64,000 nucleotides of DNA from Bdellovibrio sp. GT3 (lineage in GTDB: Bacteria > Bdellovibrionota > Bdellovibrionia > Bdellovibrionales > Bdellovibrionaceae): assembly GCF_037996765.1 (NCBI RefSeq), contig NZ_JBBNAD010000005.1:1334001-1398000 (forward strand), read 5' to 3'. The notes below the pieces were generated by a model. The model was not told the origin of the DNA, ran no database searches, and saw only the letters and a program-made list of their open reading frames with translations. The stretch's first letter is position 1. Every line of letters starts with the position of its first letter. Below, piece by piece: positions 15,361 to 23,936 of the stretch. The position numbers and the translations under genes are program-made.

Positions 15361-17040
15361 ATGACAACTGCTTTGGCTCCCAAAAAGATTTGGTGGAAAG
15401 AATCCGTCGTTTATCAAGTTTACCCGCGATCTTTTAAAGACTCTAACGGGGATGGTATCGGGGATCTGAAAGGTCTGATTTCAAAATTGGACTATCTGAA
15501 GCATTTGGGTATCGACGTGATCTGGATTTGCCCGATGTTCAAGTCGCCGATGGATGATAACGGCTATGATATCAGTGACTATCAGGCTATCCACGAAGAG
15601 TTTGGCTCTATGGCGGATTTTGATCAGCTGCTTAAAGAATGTCATGATCGTGGCATTCGTTTGATCCTGGATTTGGTGGTCAACCATACCAGTGATGAAC
15701 ATCCTTGGTTCATTGAATCACGCTCCTCCAAAGACAATAAGAAGCGTGATTGGTATATCTGGCGCGACGGCAAAGACGGCCAGGAGCCGAATAACTGGGA
15801 AAGTATTTTCAGTGGTTCCGCATGGAGGTATGACGAGTTGACCAAGCAATGGTTCATGCACATTTTCTCTGCGAAACAGCCGGATTTGAACTGGGAAAAC
15901 CAGGATATGCGTAAAGCAATTTACGACATGATTCGCTGGTGGTTGGATCGTGGAATTGACGGCTTCCGTATCGATGCCTTCAGTCACACGCGCAAAGAAC
16001 CAGGACTGGCAGATATCCCCAATCCAAAAAATCTGGAATACGTGCCATCCTATTCCAAGCACATGAATGTGCCGGGTGTTTTGGATTATGTTCAGGATCT
16101 GGCGCAAAACACATTCAATCATTACGACATTATGACTGTGGGCGAAGCCAATGGTGTGAATGCGCAACAAGCGGAAGAATGGGTTGGCGAGTCTCGTAAA
16201 CGCATGAACATGCTGATTCAATTTGAACACGTGGGCTTGTGGGACACGAATCCGGATCAGCGATTTAACATGGCTGATTTAAAGCGAGTATTTAATAACT
16301 GGCAAAAAGGTCTTGAGAATATCGGTTGGAATGCTCTATTCGTGGAAAATCACGATGTGCCTCGTATCAACTCCAAATGGGGTGAAAATACGAACTTCTG
16401 GAAAGAGTGCAGCACTTCAATTGCGACGATGTACTTCATGATGCAGGGGACTCCGTTTATTTATCAGGGTCAGGAAATCGGTATGACCAACAGTCATTTC
16501 GACGGTCCGGATGATTTCAATGATGTCTCTGCCAAAAATTATTTCGTGATGAAGCGCAAAGAGGGTCGTTCAGATGCAGATATCACGGCTGAGCTGAATC
16601 ACACTTCCCGTGACAATGCACGAACGCCGATGCAATGGGATTCCTCTGCGAATGCCGGATTCACGACGGGTAAACCGTGGTTGAAAACAAATCCTAACTT
16701 CAAGCAAATCAACGTGGCTGCCCAAATGGAGGATCCAGAATCCATTTTGAACTATTATCGCCGCCTGATTCGTCTACGTCGCCAGCATGAGGGACTTATT
16801 TATGGATCTTTTGATCTGGTGGATGCTGACAATAAAGAAGTCTTTGCATACACGCGTACTTTGGGTGCGGAAAAGTTCCTGGTGATTTCAAATATGACCA
16901 AGAATGCGACTCGCTGTGCTTTGGGTCCGATTGCGGTGAAACCCGATAATTTGTTGCTGGCAAATATGCCGGTGACTGATCACGGTGTTGAGCACGGGAT
17001 GAAGTTGAAACCTTTTGAGGCACGTATTTATAAAATTTAG
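15361..17040 (+). CDS. GH13 alpha-glucosidase (oligo-1,6-glucosidase / trehalose-6-phosphate hydrolase type)
   Basis: A 559-residue cytosolic glycoside hydrolase of the GH13 oligo-1,6-glucosidase group; no signal peptide. Visible conserved regions: WWKESVVYQVYPRSF at the N-terminus, DLVVNHTSDEHPWF, GFRIDAF with the nucleophile Asp205, VGEAN with acid/base Glu262, and FVENHDVPR with Asp332. Length matches MalL/TreC-type enzymes (about 550-560). Exact substrate (isomaltose, maltose, sucrose or trehalose-6-phosphate) cannot be decided by eye. It stands alone, with a regulatory-looking dyad immediately upstream, so substrate-controlled expression is plausible. Confidence 0.92.
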   Translation: MTTALAPKKIWWKESVVYQVYPRSFKDSNGDGIGDLKGLISKLDYLKHLGIDVIWICPMFKSPMDDNGYDISDYQAIHEEFGSMADFDQLLKECHDRGIRLILDLVVNHTSDEHPWFIESRSSKDNKKRDWYIWRDGKDGQEPNNWESIFSGSAWRYDELTKQWFMHIFSAKQPDLNWENQDMRKAIYDMIRWWLDRGIDGFRIDAFSHTRKEPGLADIPNPKNLEYVPSYSKHMNVPGVLDYVQDLAQNTFNHYDIMTVGEANGVNAQQAEEWVGESRKRMNMLIQFEHVGLWDTNPDQRFNMADLKRVFNNWQKGLENIGWNALFVENHDVPRINSKWGENTNFWKECSTSIATMYFMMQGTPFIYQGQEIGMTNSHFDGPDDFNDVSAKNYFVMKRKEGRSDADITAELNHTSRDNARTPMQWDSSANAGFTTGKPWLKTNPNFKQINVAAQMEDPESILNYYRRLIRLRRQHEGLIYGSFDLVDADNKEVFAYTRTLGAEKFLVISNMTKNATRCALGPIAVKPDNLLLANMPVTDHGVEHGMKLKPFEARIYKI

Positions 17041-17732
17041 TTATTAGAGAGTGCAGTCCTTAGGATTGCATTCAGTTCCACGGGTTTTTCCAGGGGAACG
17101 AAATGTCCCGAGCCCTCGATCAAATGCAGTGTCGATCGGGGGACAGCTTTTTGAAAAGCTTCGAGTTTTTCCTTCGGGGAGATTTTGTCCTGAACACCAC
17201 CAATCAAAGTGACCGGGAACGCCAATCTGTTGAGGGTGATTTTTAGATCCAGACGATGCAAGGTCGCGTGAAGCTGGTTCAGATACATTTCTGTATTGTT
17301 ACTGGCAGCCATGTCTATGATCAGTTTTCGAATCTCATCATTTTTCAGTGATTCATTGTGCAGGTAGTGTTGCAGAGCCTGGGCGCTTATTCCGGCGAAC
17401 TGAACCTTTTTTAGCATGTTTGCCATTTGTACCCGGGTTTTGAACTCGCTGTCGGACAGCGGGCTTCCAGTGACTCCGATCAGGATGATTTGCTCGACCC
17501 GGTGAGGGAAGCGTGTGGCAAATACCTGTGCCACATATCCACCCATGGAAAATCCCAGAAGGGTTAGGGGGCCGCTAAAGGACTCCTCGATCAACGTCAA
17601 CATGTGGTTCAGATCTTCTGAGTGGCGCAGATCCAGCACTTTATAGTCATGATCTGCCAGCAGTTCCATTTGGAATTTCCAAACCCGGTCGTCACATAAA
17701 AATCCTGGAAGGCACACGATGGATTTTGACAT
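17037..17732 (-). CDS. Alpha/beta-hydrolase fold protein
   Basis: 231 residues, cytosolic. Conserved features: the oxyanion region LPGFLCDDRVW, the nucleophile elbow GFSMGG, a late Asp in GGVQDKISP and the catalytic His in GSGHFVPLEKP. The set fits small carboxylesterase/lactonase-like hydrolases; the substrate is unknown. Its stop overlaps the stop of the convergent GH13 gene by four bases. No convincing ribosome site precedes the ATG at 17732. Confidence 0.88.
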   Translation of the reverse strand: MSKSIVCLPGFLCDDRVWKFQMELLADHDYKVLDLRHSEDLNHMLTLIEESFSGPLTLLGFSMGGYVAQVFATRFPHRVEQIILIGVTGSPLSDSEFKTRVQMANMLKKVQFAGISAQALQHYLHNESLKNDEIRKLIIDMAASNNTEMYLNQLHATLHRLDLKITLNRLAFPVTLIGGVQDKISPKEKLEAFQKAVPRSTLHLIEGSGHFVPLEKPVELNAILRTALSNN

Positions 17733-17860
17733 ATGTTAAGAATAGCAGAAATTAGATGTGAGCGGCAATTCAGCTCTGAGATATTTGACAAGATCACCAA
17801 AAGAAATTTGCTAAAAAAGAGTCAAATTCAGCAATATGAGGAAATTCAAGGAGTGGTGAG

Positions 17861-18166
17861 ATGAACATTCGTCATGATGTCTCCGGCCAAAGGTTTGCGA
17901 CAACTGTTCAGGGCGGTGATGCTCATATCCTTTATCGTAGAGGCCCGAATAATGCCTATGACCTCTATGCGACTTATGTTCCTGTGGAGTCACGGGGACA
18001 AAACATCGCGGAGCAACTTGTCCGTGAAGCCATTCACATCGCCAAAGAAGAAAAGGTCCAGATCATCGCGACATGCCCTTATGTAGCCAGTTGGTTTCGC
18101 AAGCATCCTGAGGAGAACAAAATTCTTTCCACAGAATCCGGTGATTCTATCATTCAGGTGTTTTAA
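17861..18166 (+). CDS. Small GNAT-like acyltransferase (Acetyltransf_CG family)
   Basis: 101 residues matching the short YjdJ-type GNAT group. It opens with an IRHDVSGQRFATTVQGGDAHILYR core strand pair. Then comes TYVPVESRGQNIAEQLVREAI, where RGQNIAEQL takes the place of the acetyl-CoA-binding RGxGxA loop. The end is the typical ATCPYVASWFRKHPE. Substrate unknown; family members are thought to acetylate small molecules or proteins in the cytosol. AAGGAG with GGTGAG precedes the ATG. The MoxR operon starts 29 bp downstream, so read-through is possible. Confidence 0.88.
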   Translation: MNIRHDVSGQRFATTVQGGDAHILYRRGPNNAYDLYATYVPVESRGQNIAEQLVREAIHIAKEEKVQIIATCPYVASWFRKHPEENKILSTESGDSIIQVF

Positions 18167-18195
18167 CAAACAATTCTATGATGTACGCTTGATTC

Positions 18196-19110
18196 ATGAG
18201 TAAAAAGTTTCATGAATTGATCGCGGAAGCATCCAAAGTCGTTTTGGATAAAGATGTTGAGGTTCGCCTGGCAATCACATGTTTGTTGGCCGGGGGGCAT
18301 TTGCTGATAGAAGACATGCCGGGAGTGGGTAAGACAACACTCGTGCAGGTTCTGGGAAAGTTAACCGGACTAAAAACGCAAAGAATTCAGTTCACCATTG
18401 ATCTTCTGCCGGCGGATGTTCTGGGCAGTCAGATCTTTAATCCGCAAGATCACAAATTTTCATTTCATGCGGGACCAATTTTTTCACAATTAGTGATGGC
18501 CGATGAGTTGAATCGTGCCAGCCCTCGTACACAAAGTGCTTTACTGCAGGCGATGGAAGAGGGCGAAGTTTCGGTGGATGGAATGACCTGGGAACTTCCG
18601 AAACCATTTTATGTCATAGCGACGCAGAATCCGCATCAACAAACCGGCACCTTTCCTTTGCCGGAAAGTCAGCTGGACAGATTTTTAATGAGCCTTGAGT
18701 TGAACTATGCCTCCAAGGGAACTGAGGTGCGCATTCTTCAAGGTGAAGATCCGCGTGCAGTGATCAAGCGCATGAATTCCCTTTTTGGTGAAGGCGAGTT
18801 CGAAGCGTCCATTAAAGTTATTGAAAAGGTCAAACTGTCAGAAGCCGTTGCCAACTATATTGCGAATATTCTGGAAGCCTCTCGCAAAGAAGGCTTCGAT
18901 GGAGCTCCTTTGTCCACGCGATGTGGTATGTCGTTGGCTCGGGCGGCGAAGGCTTGGGCGTTTTTGGATGACCGGGATTATGTTCGTCCCGAGGATGTAC
19001 AGCAAGTTCTGGTTCCGGTTCTGGGGCATCGCTTAGGAGGCAATCATGGCATCAAACGTGGTCGAGAGTGGGCGGCAGCTCTTCAAAAGGCAACGGCAGT
19101 CCCAGTCTAA
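18196..19110 (+). CDS. MoxR-family AAA+ ATPase
   Basis: 304 residues. Walker A is GVGKTT (about 43-48), Walker B is VMADELNRASPRTQSALLQAMEEG, and sensor 1 lies in VIATQNPHQQTGTFPLPESQLDRF. The C-terminal lid follows. MoxR ATPases act as chaperones that assemble or activate partner proteins, usually with DUF58/VWA proteins encoded next door, as here. Cytosolic. The 3' end overlaps the DUF58 gene by 65 bp. Confidence 0.95.
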   Translation: MSKKFHELIAEASKVVLDKDVEVRLAITCLLAGGHLLIEDMPGVGKTTLVQVLGKLTGLKTQRIQFTIDLLPADVLGSQIFNPQDHKFSFHAGPIFSQLVMADELNRASPRTQSALLQAMEEGEVSVDGMTWELPKPFYVIATQNPHQQTGTFPLPESQLDRFLMSLELNYASKGTEVRILQGEDPRAVIKRMNSLFGEGEFEASIKVIEKVKLSEAVANYIANILEASRKEGFDGAPLSTRCGMSLARAAKAWAFLDDRDYVRPEDVQQVLVPVLGHRLGGNHGIKRGREWAAALQKATAVPV

Positions 19111-19987
19111 GAAAGCCCGTACCTATATTTTACCGACGGGCTTTGGGTTGGCATTTGGCTTGATGGGTTTGGTTTTGTTCTTTATGGCTGTCGGCTATGC
19201 GAACAACCTAATTTACATTTTCTTTTTCTTTTTGATATCCATTGCGGTGACCGGAATGGTCGTGACCAATAGAAATGTCGAAGCGATACAGTTTCAAAGA
19301 ATTCTGGCAGGAGATATCTTTTCCGGGGAAGACGGCCGAGTTCGAATTCAAATTGTGAATAAATCAAGTGCCGTCAGCTATGGCATTCAGGCGGTTTTTA
19401 ATCGCAAGGCCACGGAAGCGGAAGCGGTGACGGTGGAGGCCGAGGATGAGACGGCCTTGAATGTGCATTGGACAGCTCCGCACCGAGGGCAACAGTCATT
19501 ACCAGCACTGCGAATTCAGGGATCCTATCCCTTCGGCCTTTTACAAGCCTGGAAGCAGATAAAAAGTCCCGGGACTGTGGTGGTTTATCCGGCCCGCAAA
19601 GGCACCGTGGAATTTCCTATGGGATCTGGAGCCGATTCAGTCGCGCAAAGTGTTGGATTGTTTTTGAATCACAAACAATATCAATCTGGAGACCCTGTTC
19701 GACGCATCGACTGGAAAGCCAGCGCCCGACGTAATGAGGTTTTAATCAAGAAATTTGAGGAACCCGAAAAACCGGCTTTGAATTTTACCTGGGAGCAAAC
19801 GGAATCTATTCGCGATCCCGAGTTGCGACTTTCGCAGTTAGCGCTGTGGATTGATCAGGCTGAAGCTCAAAACTATGTGTACTCCATGCGCTTGGGTGGC
19901 GTGCAGACGCCGTCAGCAAAAGGACGCGAGCATTGGCGCCGGTGTCTGGAAATTCTGGCACTGGCCAGAGTTGGGGAGCTGGGGTGA
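19046..19987 (+). CDS. DUF58-domain membrane protein
   Basis: 313 residues with two close hydrophobic segments near residues 28-70. A large soluble part holds the DUF58 signature YQSGDPVRRIDWKASARRNEVLIKKFEEP around residue 215-240. DUF58 proteins pair with MoxR ATPases. The start at 19046 has GGAGG nine bases upstream and lies inside the MoxR gene, which implies translational coupling. The stop overlaps the GTG start of the next gene (GTGA). Confidence 0.93.
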   Translation: MASNVVESGRQLFKRQRQSQSKKARTYILPTGFGLAFGLMGLVLFFMAVGYANNLIYIFFFFLISIAVTGMVVTNRNVEAIQFQRILAGDIFSGEDGRVRIQIVNKSSAVSYGIQAVFNRKATEAEAVTVEAEDETALNVHWTAPHRGQQSLPALRIQGSYPFGLLQAWKQIKSPGTVVVYPARKGTVEFPMGSGADSVAQSVGLFLNHKQYQSGDPVRRIDWKASARRNEVLIKKFEEPEKPALNFTWEQTESIRDPELRLSQLALWIDQAEAQNYVYSMRLGGVQTPSAKGREHWRRCLEILALARVGELG

Positions 19988-21918
19988 GGCGAGAGTTTTT
20001 CGCGCAGACATTTTTCAGTCTGGCCATTGTGATGTCCATGTTAATGGTCGCGGTCGAAGTCACTCCTTGGGTGGCGTTCCTGAGTATGGGGATGCTGATC
20101 TGGAAGTGGGGGATCGAGAAGTATCATTGGCAGGGGCTGTCGCGCAGATTCACCTCGGTGTTGAGCGTGATTTTGCTTGCGCAGGTATTGATTCAGTATC
20201 GCACTATCGTGGGGCAGGAACCGTCATATACACTGCTGTTGGGATTAAGCGGTTTAAGAATTATGGACTATTCCAATGAACGCGACCATCGCTTCGTCGC
20301 AATGTTGGGTTTTATCCTGATTTCAGTGAAGGCCTTGTTCAGTATTGATATCTACTGGATCATTCCTTCGATGTTTGCATTCTGGGGGATTTGGTATTCG
20401 TTACTGCCTCAGCAGTTGCCCAATAAAGAACGCATGCTGGGAAAAATGTTTTTGCTATCAGTGCCGTTGGCAGTGATTTTGTTTTTTGCCTTTCCCCGAG
20501 TGGTGATTCCGTGGGCGATGTCCCGTGGCAGCACCTATGGACAAATTGGTTTCACGGACGAGGTGAATCCCGGCCGGGTCGCAGAAATTGCCGGAAGTTC
20601 GCAATTGGCCTTTCGGGCCAAGATAGACCAGCTGCCTCTTGAAAGTGCCAGTGATTTGTATTGGAGGGGGTCTGTTCTGACTTCAACACGTGGACTGGTT
20701 TGGCGTCCGACTCCGTTTGGTGCCAGGCCGGCAGAGACGACCACGGGAAGTGGAAGTCTTTCGTATGAAGTGGCGATTGAACCCACCTCACAGAACTTTT
20801 TGTTTGCGTTGGAGGGAACACAGATTCTGACTTTGGAGACGGGGCGGGTGACAAACTTAAGTCACGCGGTTTTCAGAACTTCGCGTCCCATCGTTTCAAC
20901 TCTGGTATATCAAGGACAGTGGACTCGGGACTATCAGGATCGCAGTCAGCCCACAGTGGTGGATTTGAAAACTCCGGAATTTAAAGGCCGCGTGCTTGAG
21001 TGGGTCACCGAGGCCAATAAGAAATCCCTTAAACCGGAAGAGCGCCTGGATTTACTGCGAAGCTTTTTCGTGGAGAATAAGTTCGTTTATACTCTGAATC
21101 CAGGAACCTATGGTGCGAACGATCTGGAAGAGTTCCTGTTTGAAAGACGTCGGGGATTCTGTGAGCATTTTGCCGGAGCCTACGCGGTCTTGGCACGTGG
21201 ACTGGGTATCCCTTCACGAGTTGTGGTGGGATATCAGGGCGGAAAGTTCAACCCTATCGGGAATTTTTGGAGAATCGCGCAGCGGGATGCCCATGCGTGG
21301 GCTGAAGTCTTTGTGGGTAATTCGTGGAAGCGTGTTGATCCGACTTCATGGGTGGCACCGCTTAGACTGGTGATCGGTGCTGAGGATTTCTTTGCGATGT
21401 CGGAATCGGATCAGGAAGTCTTCGCAAGAAAGATAGATTGGCGACCGCAATCCCAGGGCACCCGTTTGTGGTGGGACCGGGCCACGTTCTTTGTCGAGGA
21501 CATGAACTATCGCTGGAGTTACTTCCTGATGGAGTTCGATCGCAGCTCGCAGGATTCGTTTTTTGCCCTGCTGGGACAATATAAGCTGTTAAGCTTTGCG
21601 GGGATCAGTTTCGCATTAATACTGTTCTTCGTGCTGGTTCAAAACCTGTTCAAGACCCGGGTGAAGTTATCTGCGGAACAGGAGCTTTTAAACATCGTTC
21701 AGGAGTGGGGAAGTCATCATCACTTGGTGCGAACAGCCAGTGAGGCGCCTTTGCACTATTTTACCAGAGTGGCCGAAAAGTACCCTGCTCTTGGAAATGT
21801 CATCGGGGACATCAGCAAATACTACGATCAAAGAATCTATGCAGAACTTGCATCTACTGAATCTCCGGAGCGGCTTAAAAAAAGATGGTTTGCAGAGTCA
21901 CGAAAGGTCAGTCCCTAA
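19984..21918 (+). CDS. TgpA-like membrane transglutaminase-fold protein
   Basis: 644 residues. About five transmembrane segments occupy the first 180 residues (DUF3488-like). A periplasmic transglutaminase-like core follows, with Cys393 in RRGFCEHFAGAYAVLARGLGIPSRVVVGY, His in RDAHAWAEVFV and Asp in RVDPTSW. Another transmembrane segment and a C-terminal cytosolic DUF4129-like tail complete it. It forms the third gene of the MoxR-DUF58-transglutaminase operon widespread in Proteobacteria, thought to act on envelope peptides or proteins. I chose the GTG at 19984, which overlaps the previous stop and is preceded by GGAGCTGGG; the frame is open upstream but lies in the DUF58 gene. Confidence 0.92.
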   Translation: MRREFFAQTFFSLAIVMSMLMVAVEVTPWVAFLSMGMLIWKWGIEKYHWQGLSRRFTSVLSVILLAQVLIQYRTIVGQEPSYTLLLGLSGLRIMDYSNERDHRFVAMLGFILISVKALFSIDIYWIIPSMFAFWGIWYSLLPQQLPNKERMLGKMFLLSVPLAVILFFAFPRVVIPWAMSRGSTYGQIGFTDEVNPGRVAEIAGSSQLAFRAKIDQLPLESASDLYWRGSVLTSTRGLVWRPTPFGARPAETTTGSGSLSYEVAIEPTSQNFLFALEGTQILTLETGRVTNLSHAVFRTSRPIVSTLVYQGQWTRDYQDRSQPTVVDLKTPEFKGRVLEWVTEANKKSLKPEERLDLLRSFFVENKFVYTLNPGTYGANDLEEFLFERRRGFCEHFAGAYAVLARGLGIPSRVVVGYQGGKFNPIGNFWRIAQRDAHAWAEVFVGNSWKRVDPTSWVAPLRLVIGAEDFFAMSESDQEVFARKIDWRPQSQGTRLWWDRATFFVEDMNYRWSYFLMEFDRSSQDSFFALLGQYKLLSFAGISFALILFFVLVQNLFKTRVKLSAEQELLNIVQEWGSHHHLVRTASEAPLHYFTRVAEKYPALGNVIGDISKYYDQRIYAELASTESPERLKKRWFAESRKVSP

Positions 21919-21928
21919 AAATGGAAGC

Positions 21929-21950
21929 GGGTCTGATTTGATTCAGACCC
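21929..21950 (+). other. Hairpin after the MoxR operon
   Basis: Perfect eight-base stem GGGTCTGA (21929-21936), loop TTTGAT, TCAGACCC (21943-21950). It lies 10 bases after the operon stop. No T-run follows, so it is a weak or factor-assisted terminator, or an mRNA-end stabiliser. Confidence 0.6.
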
Positions 21951-22206
21951 TGCCTCGGACGATATCTATGTTTGGCAGGACTTTTGATGCCAGATTCAGA
22001 TCTATCCTTTTTCAAGATTTCACTTAGGCTGCGCATATCCTGAGATATCGTTTCACCCTTCATTATACACTTCTAAAAATGAGGAAATTGAATAAGTGTT
22101 CAAGGACATGTGTTTCCTTGAATTCTGGTCGATCATCCAACTTTTCTGGCCTTCAAAAAGCCTCATATATGGTTTCTTCTGTTAGCACACGGGCAGGAGG
22201 AAGCAT
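21951..22206 (+). promoter_or_regulatory. Promoter region of ku with an 8-bp dyad
   Basis: Non-coding. It contains the perfect inverted repeat TTCAAGGA (22099-22106), 8-bp spacer, TCCTTGAA (22115-22122), 84 bp before the ku start. A TATATG-like box is near 22164, but no convincing -35 accompanies it. The ku ribosome site is GCAGGAGGAAG (22193-22203). The dyad looks like an operator. Confidence 0.45.
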
Positions 22207-23046
22207 ATGGCTAGCATCTGGAAAGGCTCGATCAGTTTCGGACTTTTGAATATACCCGTCACTTTGCAGGGAGCGCAGTCTGAAAAGGAGATTCACTTCT
22301 CCATGTTGGATAAGAAAGACCTGTCGCGAATTCAATACAAGAAAATAAACGCCAAAACCGGCAAGGAAGTCGCGTACGAGAATATCGTCAAAGGCTACGA
22401 GTACTCGTCCGGTCGCTATGTGCTTGTCACCGAGGACGAAATACGCAAAGCAAATGTGAAGGCCTCGCAAACGATTGATATCGAGGATGTCGTTTCACTC
22501 GAGGAAATTGATCCGATGTACTTTGAGCGTCCCTATTATCTGGTGCCGCAGAAGGGAGCTGAAAAAGGGTATTACCTTTTGCGTGATGCTCTGGCCAAGT
22601 CCGGGCGGGTGGCGGTTTCAAAGATTGTGATTCGAATCAAACAACATCTGGCGATGATTATGCCCAAGGGTGAATACCTGATGCTTGAGCTTTTGCGCTT
22701 TGGTCACGAAGTGAAAACTGAAAAACAGGTTCACTATATGAAAGACGTTACAAAAACCGCCAAATACAATCCCCGGGAATTAAAAATGGCCGAAGACCTG
22801 TTGGAGGGCATGACCGGTAAGTGGAAGCCAGAACAGTACAAAGACACTTACTATCAGGAAGTCATGAAGATGATTGATCGTAAAGTAAAAACCGGCAAAG
22901 GACATCGTGTCGCGCCTGTTAAAGAGGAGCATATCGAAGCAACAGACAATGTTGTGGATTTGATGCCACTTCTGCAAAAAAGTCTGGCAGCCAGAAAGAC
23001 TGCCAGAAAAAAAGCTCCAGCGAAGCGGGCGTCAAAAACCGCCTGA
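22207..23046 (+). CDS. ku: Ku protein of bacterial non-homologous end joining
   Basis: 279 residues. The start MASIWKGSISFGLLNIPV is diagnostic of bacterial Ku. It continues with IQYKKINAKTGKEVAYENIVKGYEY and DIEDVVSLEEIDPMYFERPYYLVP, and ends in a lysine-rich tail (ARKKAPAKRA). Homodimers ring DNA double-strand ends in the cytosol and recruit LigD. A very strong ribosome site precedes the ATG. The ligD operon converges on this gene from the right, with the SDR ending two bases after the ku stop, so both NHEJ parts are in one locus but under separate control. Confidence 0.97.
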   Translation: MASIWKGSISFGLLNIPVTLQGAQSEKEIHFSMLDKKDLSRIQYKKINAKTGKEVAYENIVKGYEYSSGRYVLVTEDEIRKANVKASQTIDIEDVVSLEEIDPMYFERPYYLVPQKGAEKGYYLLRDALAKSGRVAVSKIVIRIKQHLAMIMPKGEYLMLELLRFGHEVKTEKQVHYMKDVTKTAKYNPRELKMAEDLLEGMTGKWKPEQYKDTYYQEVMKMIDRKVKTGKGHRVAPVKEEHIEATDNVVDLMPLLQKSLAARKTARKKAPAKRASKTA

Positions 23047-23048
23047 GT

Positions 23049-23927
23049 TTAAAATGGTTCAGCTCCCATTTCAGCGATGACGGCGCCACTGACGTAGCTT
23101 GAGTCTGCCTCTGAGGCCAGAAAGACATAGACCGGAGCAATTTCCTCGGGTTGGGCAGGGCGACCAATCGGCTGGTCCTTGCCAAAGTTTCGGACTTTGC
23201 TTTTTCGGGTGCCTTCATCAGATACATTCAACGGAGTCCACACTGGTCCAGGCGCGACAGCATTGACTCGTATGCCTTTGGGAACCAGCATCTGTGCCAA
23301 AGATTTTGTGAACGTATTGATGGCACCTTTTGTCGACGAGTAATCCAAAAGTTGGGCGGGTGCTCGGGATGCGGTCTCAGAACTTGTCGCAATTATACAA
23401 GAACCTGGCTTCATGTGTGGAACTGCCGCCTTGGCCAGGTGAAAATACGCATAGACATTGACCTTAAATGTTCGGTCAAACTCTTCAGTGGTGATTTCAG
23501 AGATATCCTCTTTGCGCATCTGATGAGCGGCATTGCTGACTAAAATATCAATGCCACCAAGCTTCTTGATGGTTTCCTGCACCGCCTTTATACAGAACTT
23601 CTCTTTAGAGAGATCTCCGGAAATCAGATGGCATTGACTTCCCAATTCCTCGATTTCTATTTTGGTTTCTTCAGCATCAATAACTTCTTCTGGCAAATGC
23701 GTGATGACAATGCTCGCACCTTCCCTTGCGTAGAGCAGGGCGACGGCTCGTCCGATACCGGAGTCACCACCGGTGATCAATGCTCTTTTGCCCACCAGCT
23801 TTCCGGCGGCTTTATACTGGGGAGCGCGATATAAAGGAGACACAGTCATTTTTTTCTCCAGCCCAGGCGATTTTTGTTGATGCTCTTTAAAGGGAGGCAT
23901 GGGCTTGCGTTTGTGTATGCTGGTCAT
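23049..23927 (-). CDS. SDR-family oxidoreductase (YghA/YhdG-like, general stress type)
   Basis: 292 residues. The N-terminal extension of about 45 residues (PPFKEHQQKSPGLEKKM...PLYRAP) is typical of the YghA/GspA39-like stress SDRs. The NAD(P) site is ITGGDSGIGRA, the NAA motif is SNAAHQ, and the catalytic Ser-Tyr-Lys are in ATSSE and YSSTKGA. The end (YVSGAVIAEMGAE) is close to the family consensus. It is cytosolic and its substrate is unknown. It starts nine bases after the ligD stop with AGGAG in between, so it is the third gene of the ligD operon. Confidence 0.92.
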   Translation of the reverse strand: MTSIHKRKPMPPFKEHQQKSPGLEKKMTVSPLYRAPQYKAAGKLVGKRALITGGDSGIGRAVALLYAREGASIVITHLPEEVIDAEETKIEIEELGSQCHLISGDLSKEKFCIKAVQETIKKLGGIDILVSNAAHQMRKEDISEITTEEFDRTFKVNVYAYFHLAKAAVPHMKPGSCIIATSSETASRAPAQLLDYSSTKGAINTFTKSLAQMLVPKGIRVNAVAPGPVWTPLNVSDEGTRKSKVRNFGKDQPIGRPAQPEEIAPVYVFLASEADSSYVSGAVIAEMGAEPF

Positions 23928-23936
23928 TTTCGTCTC

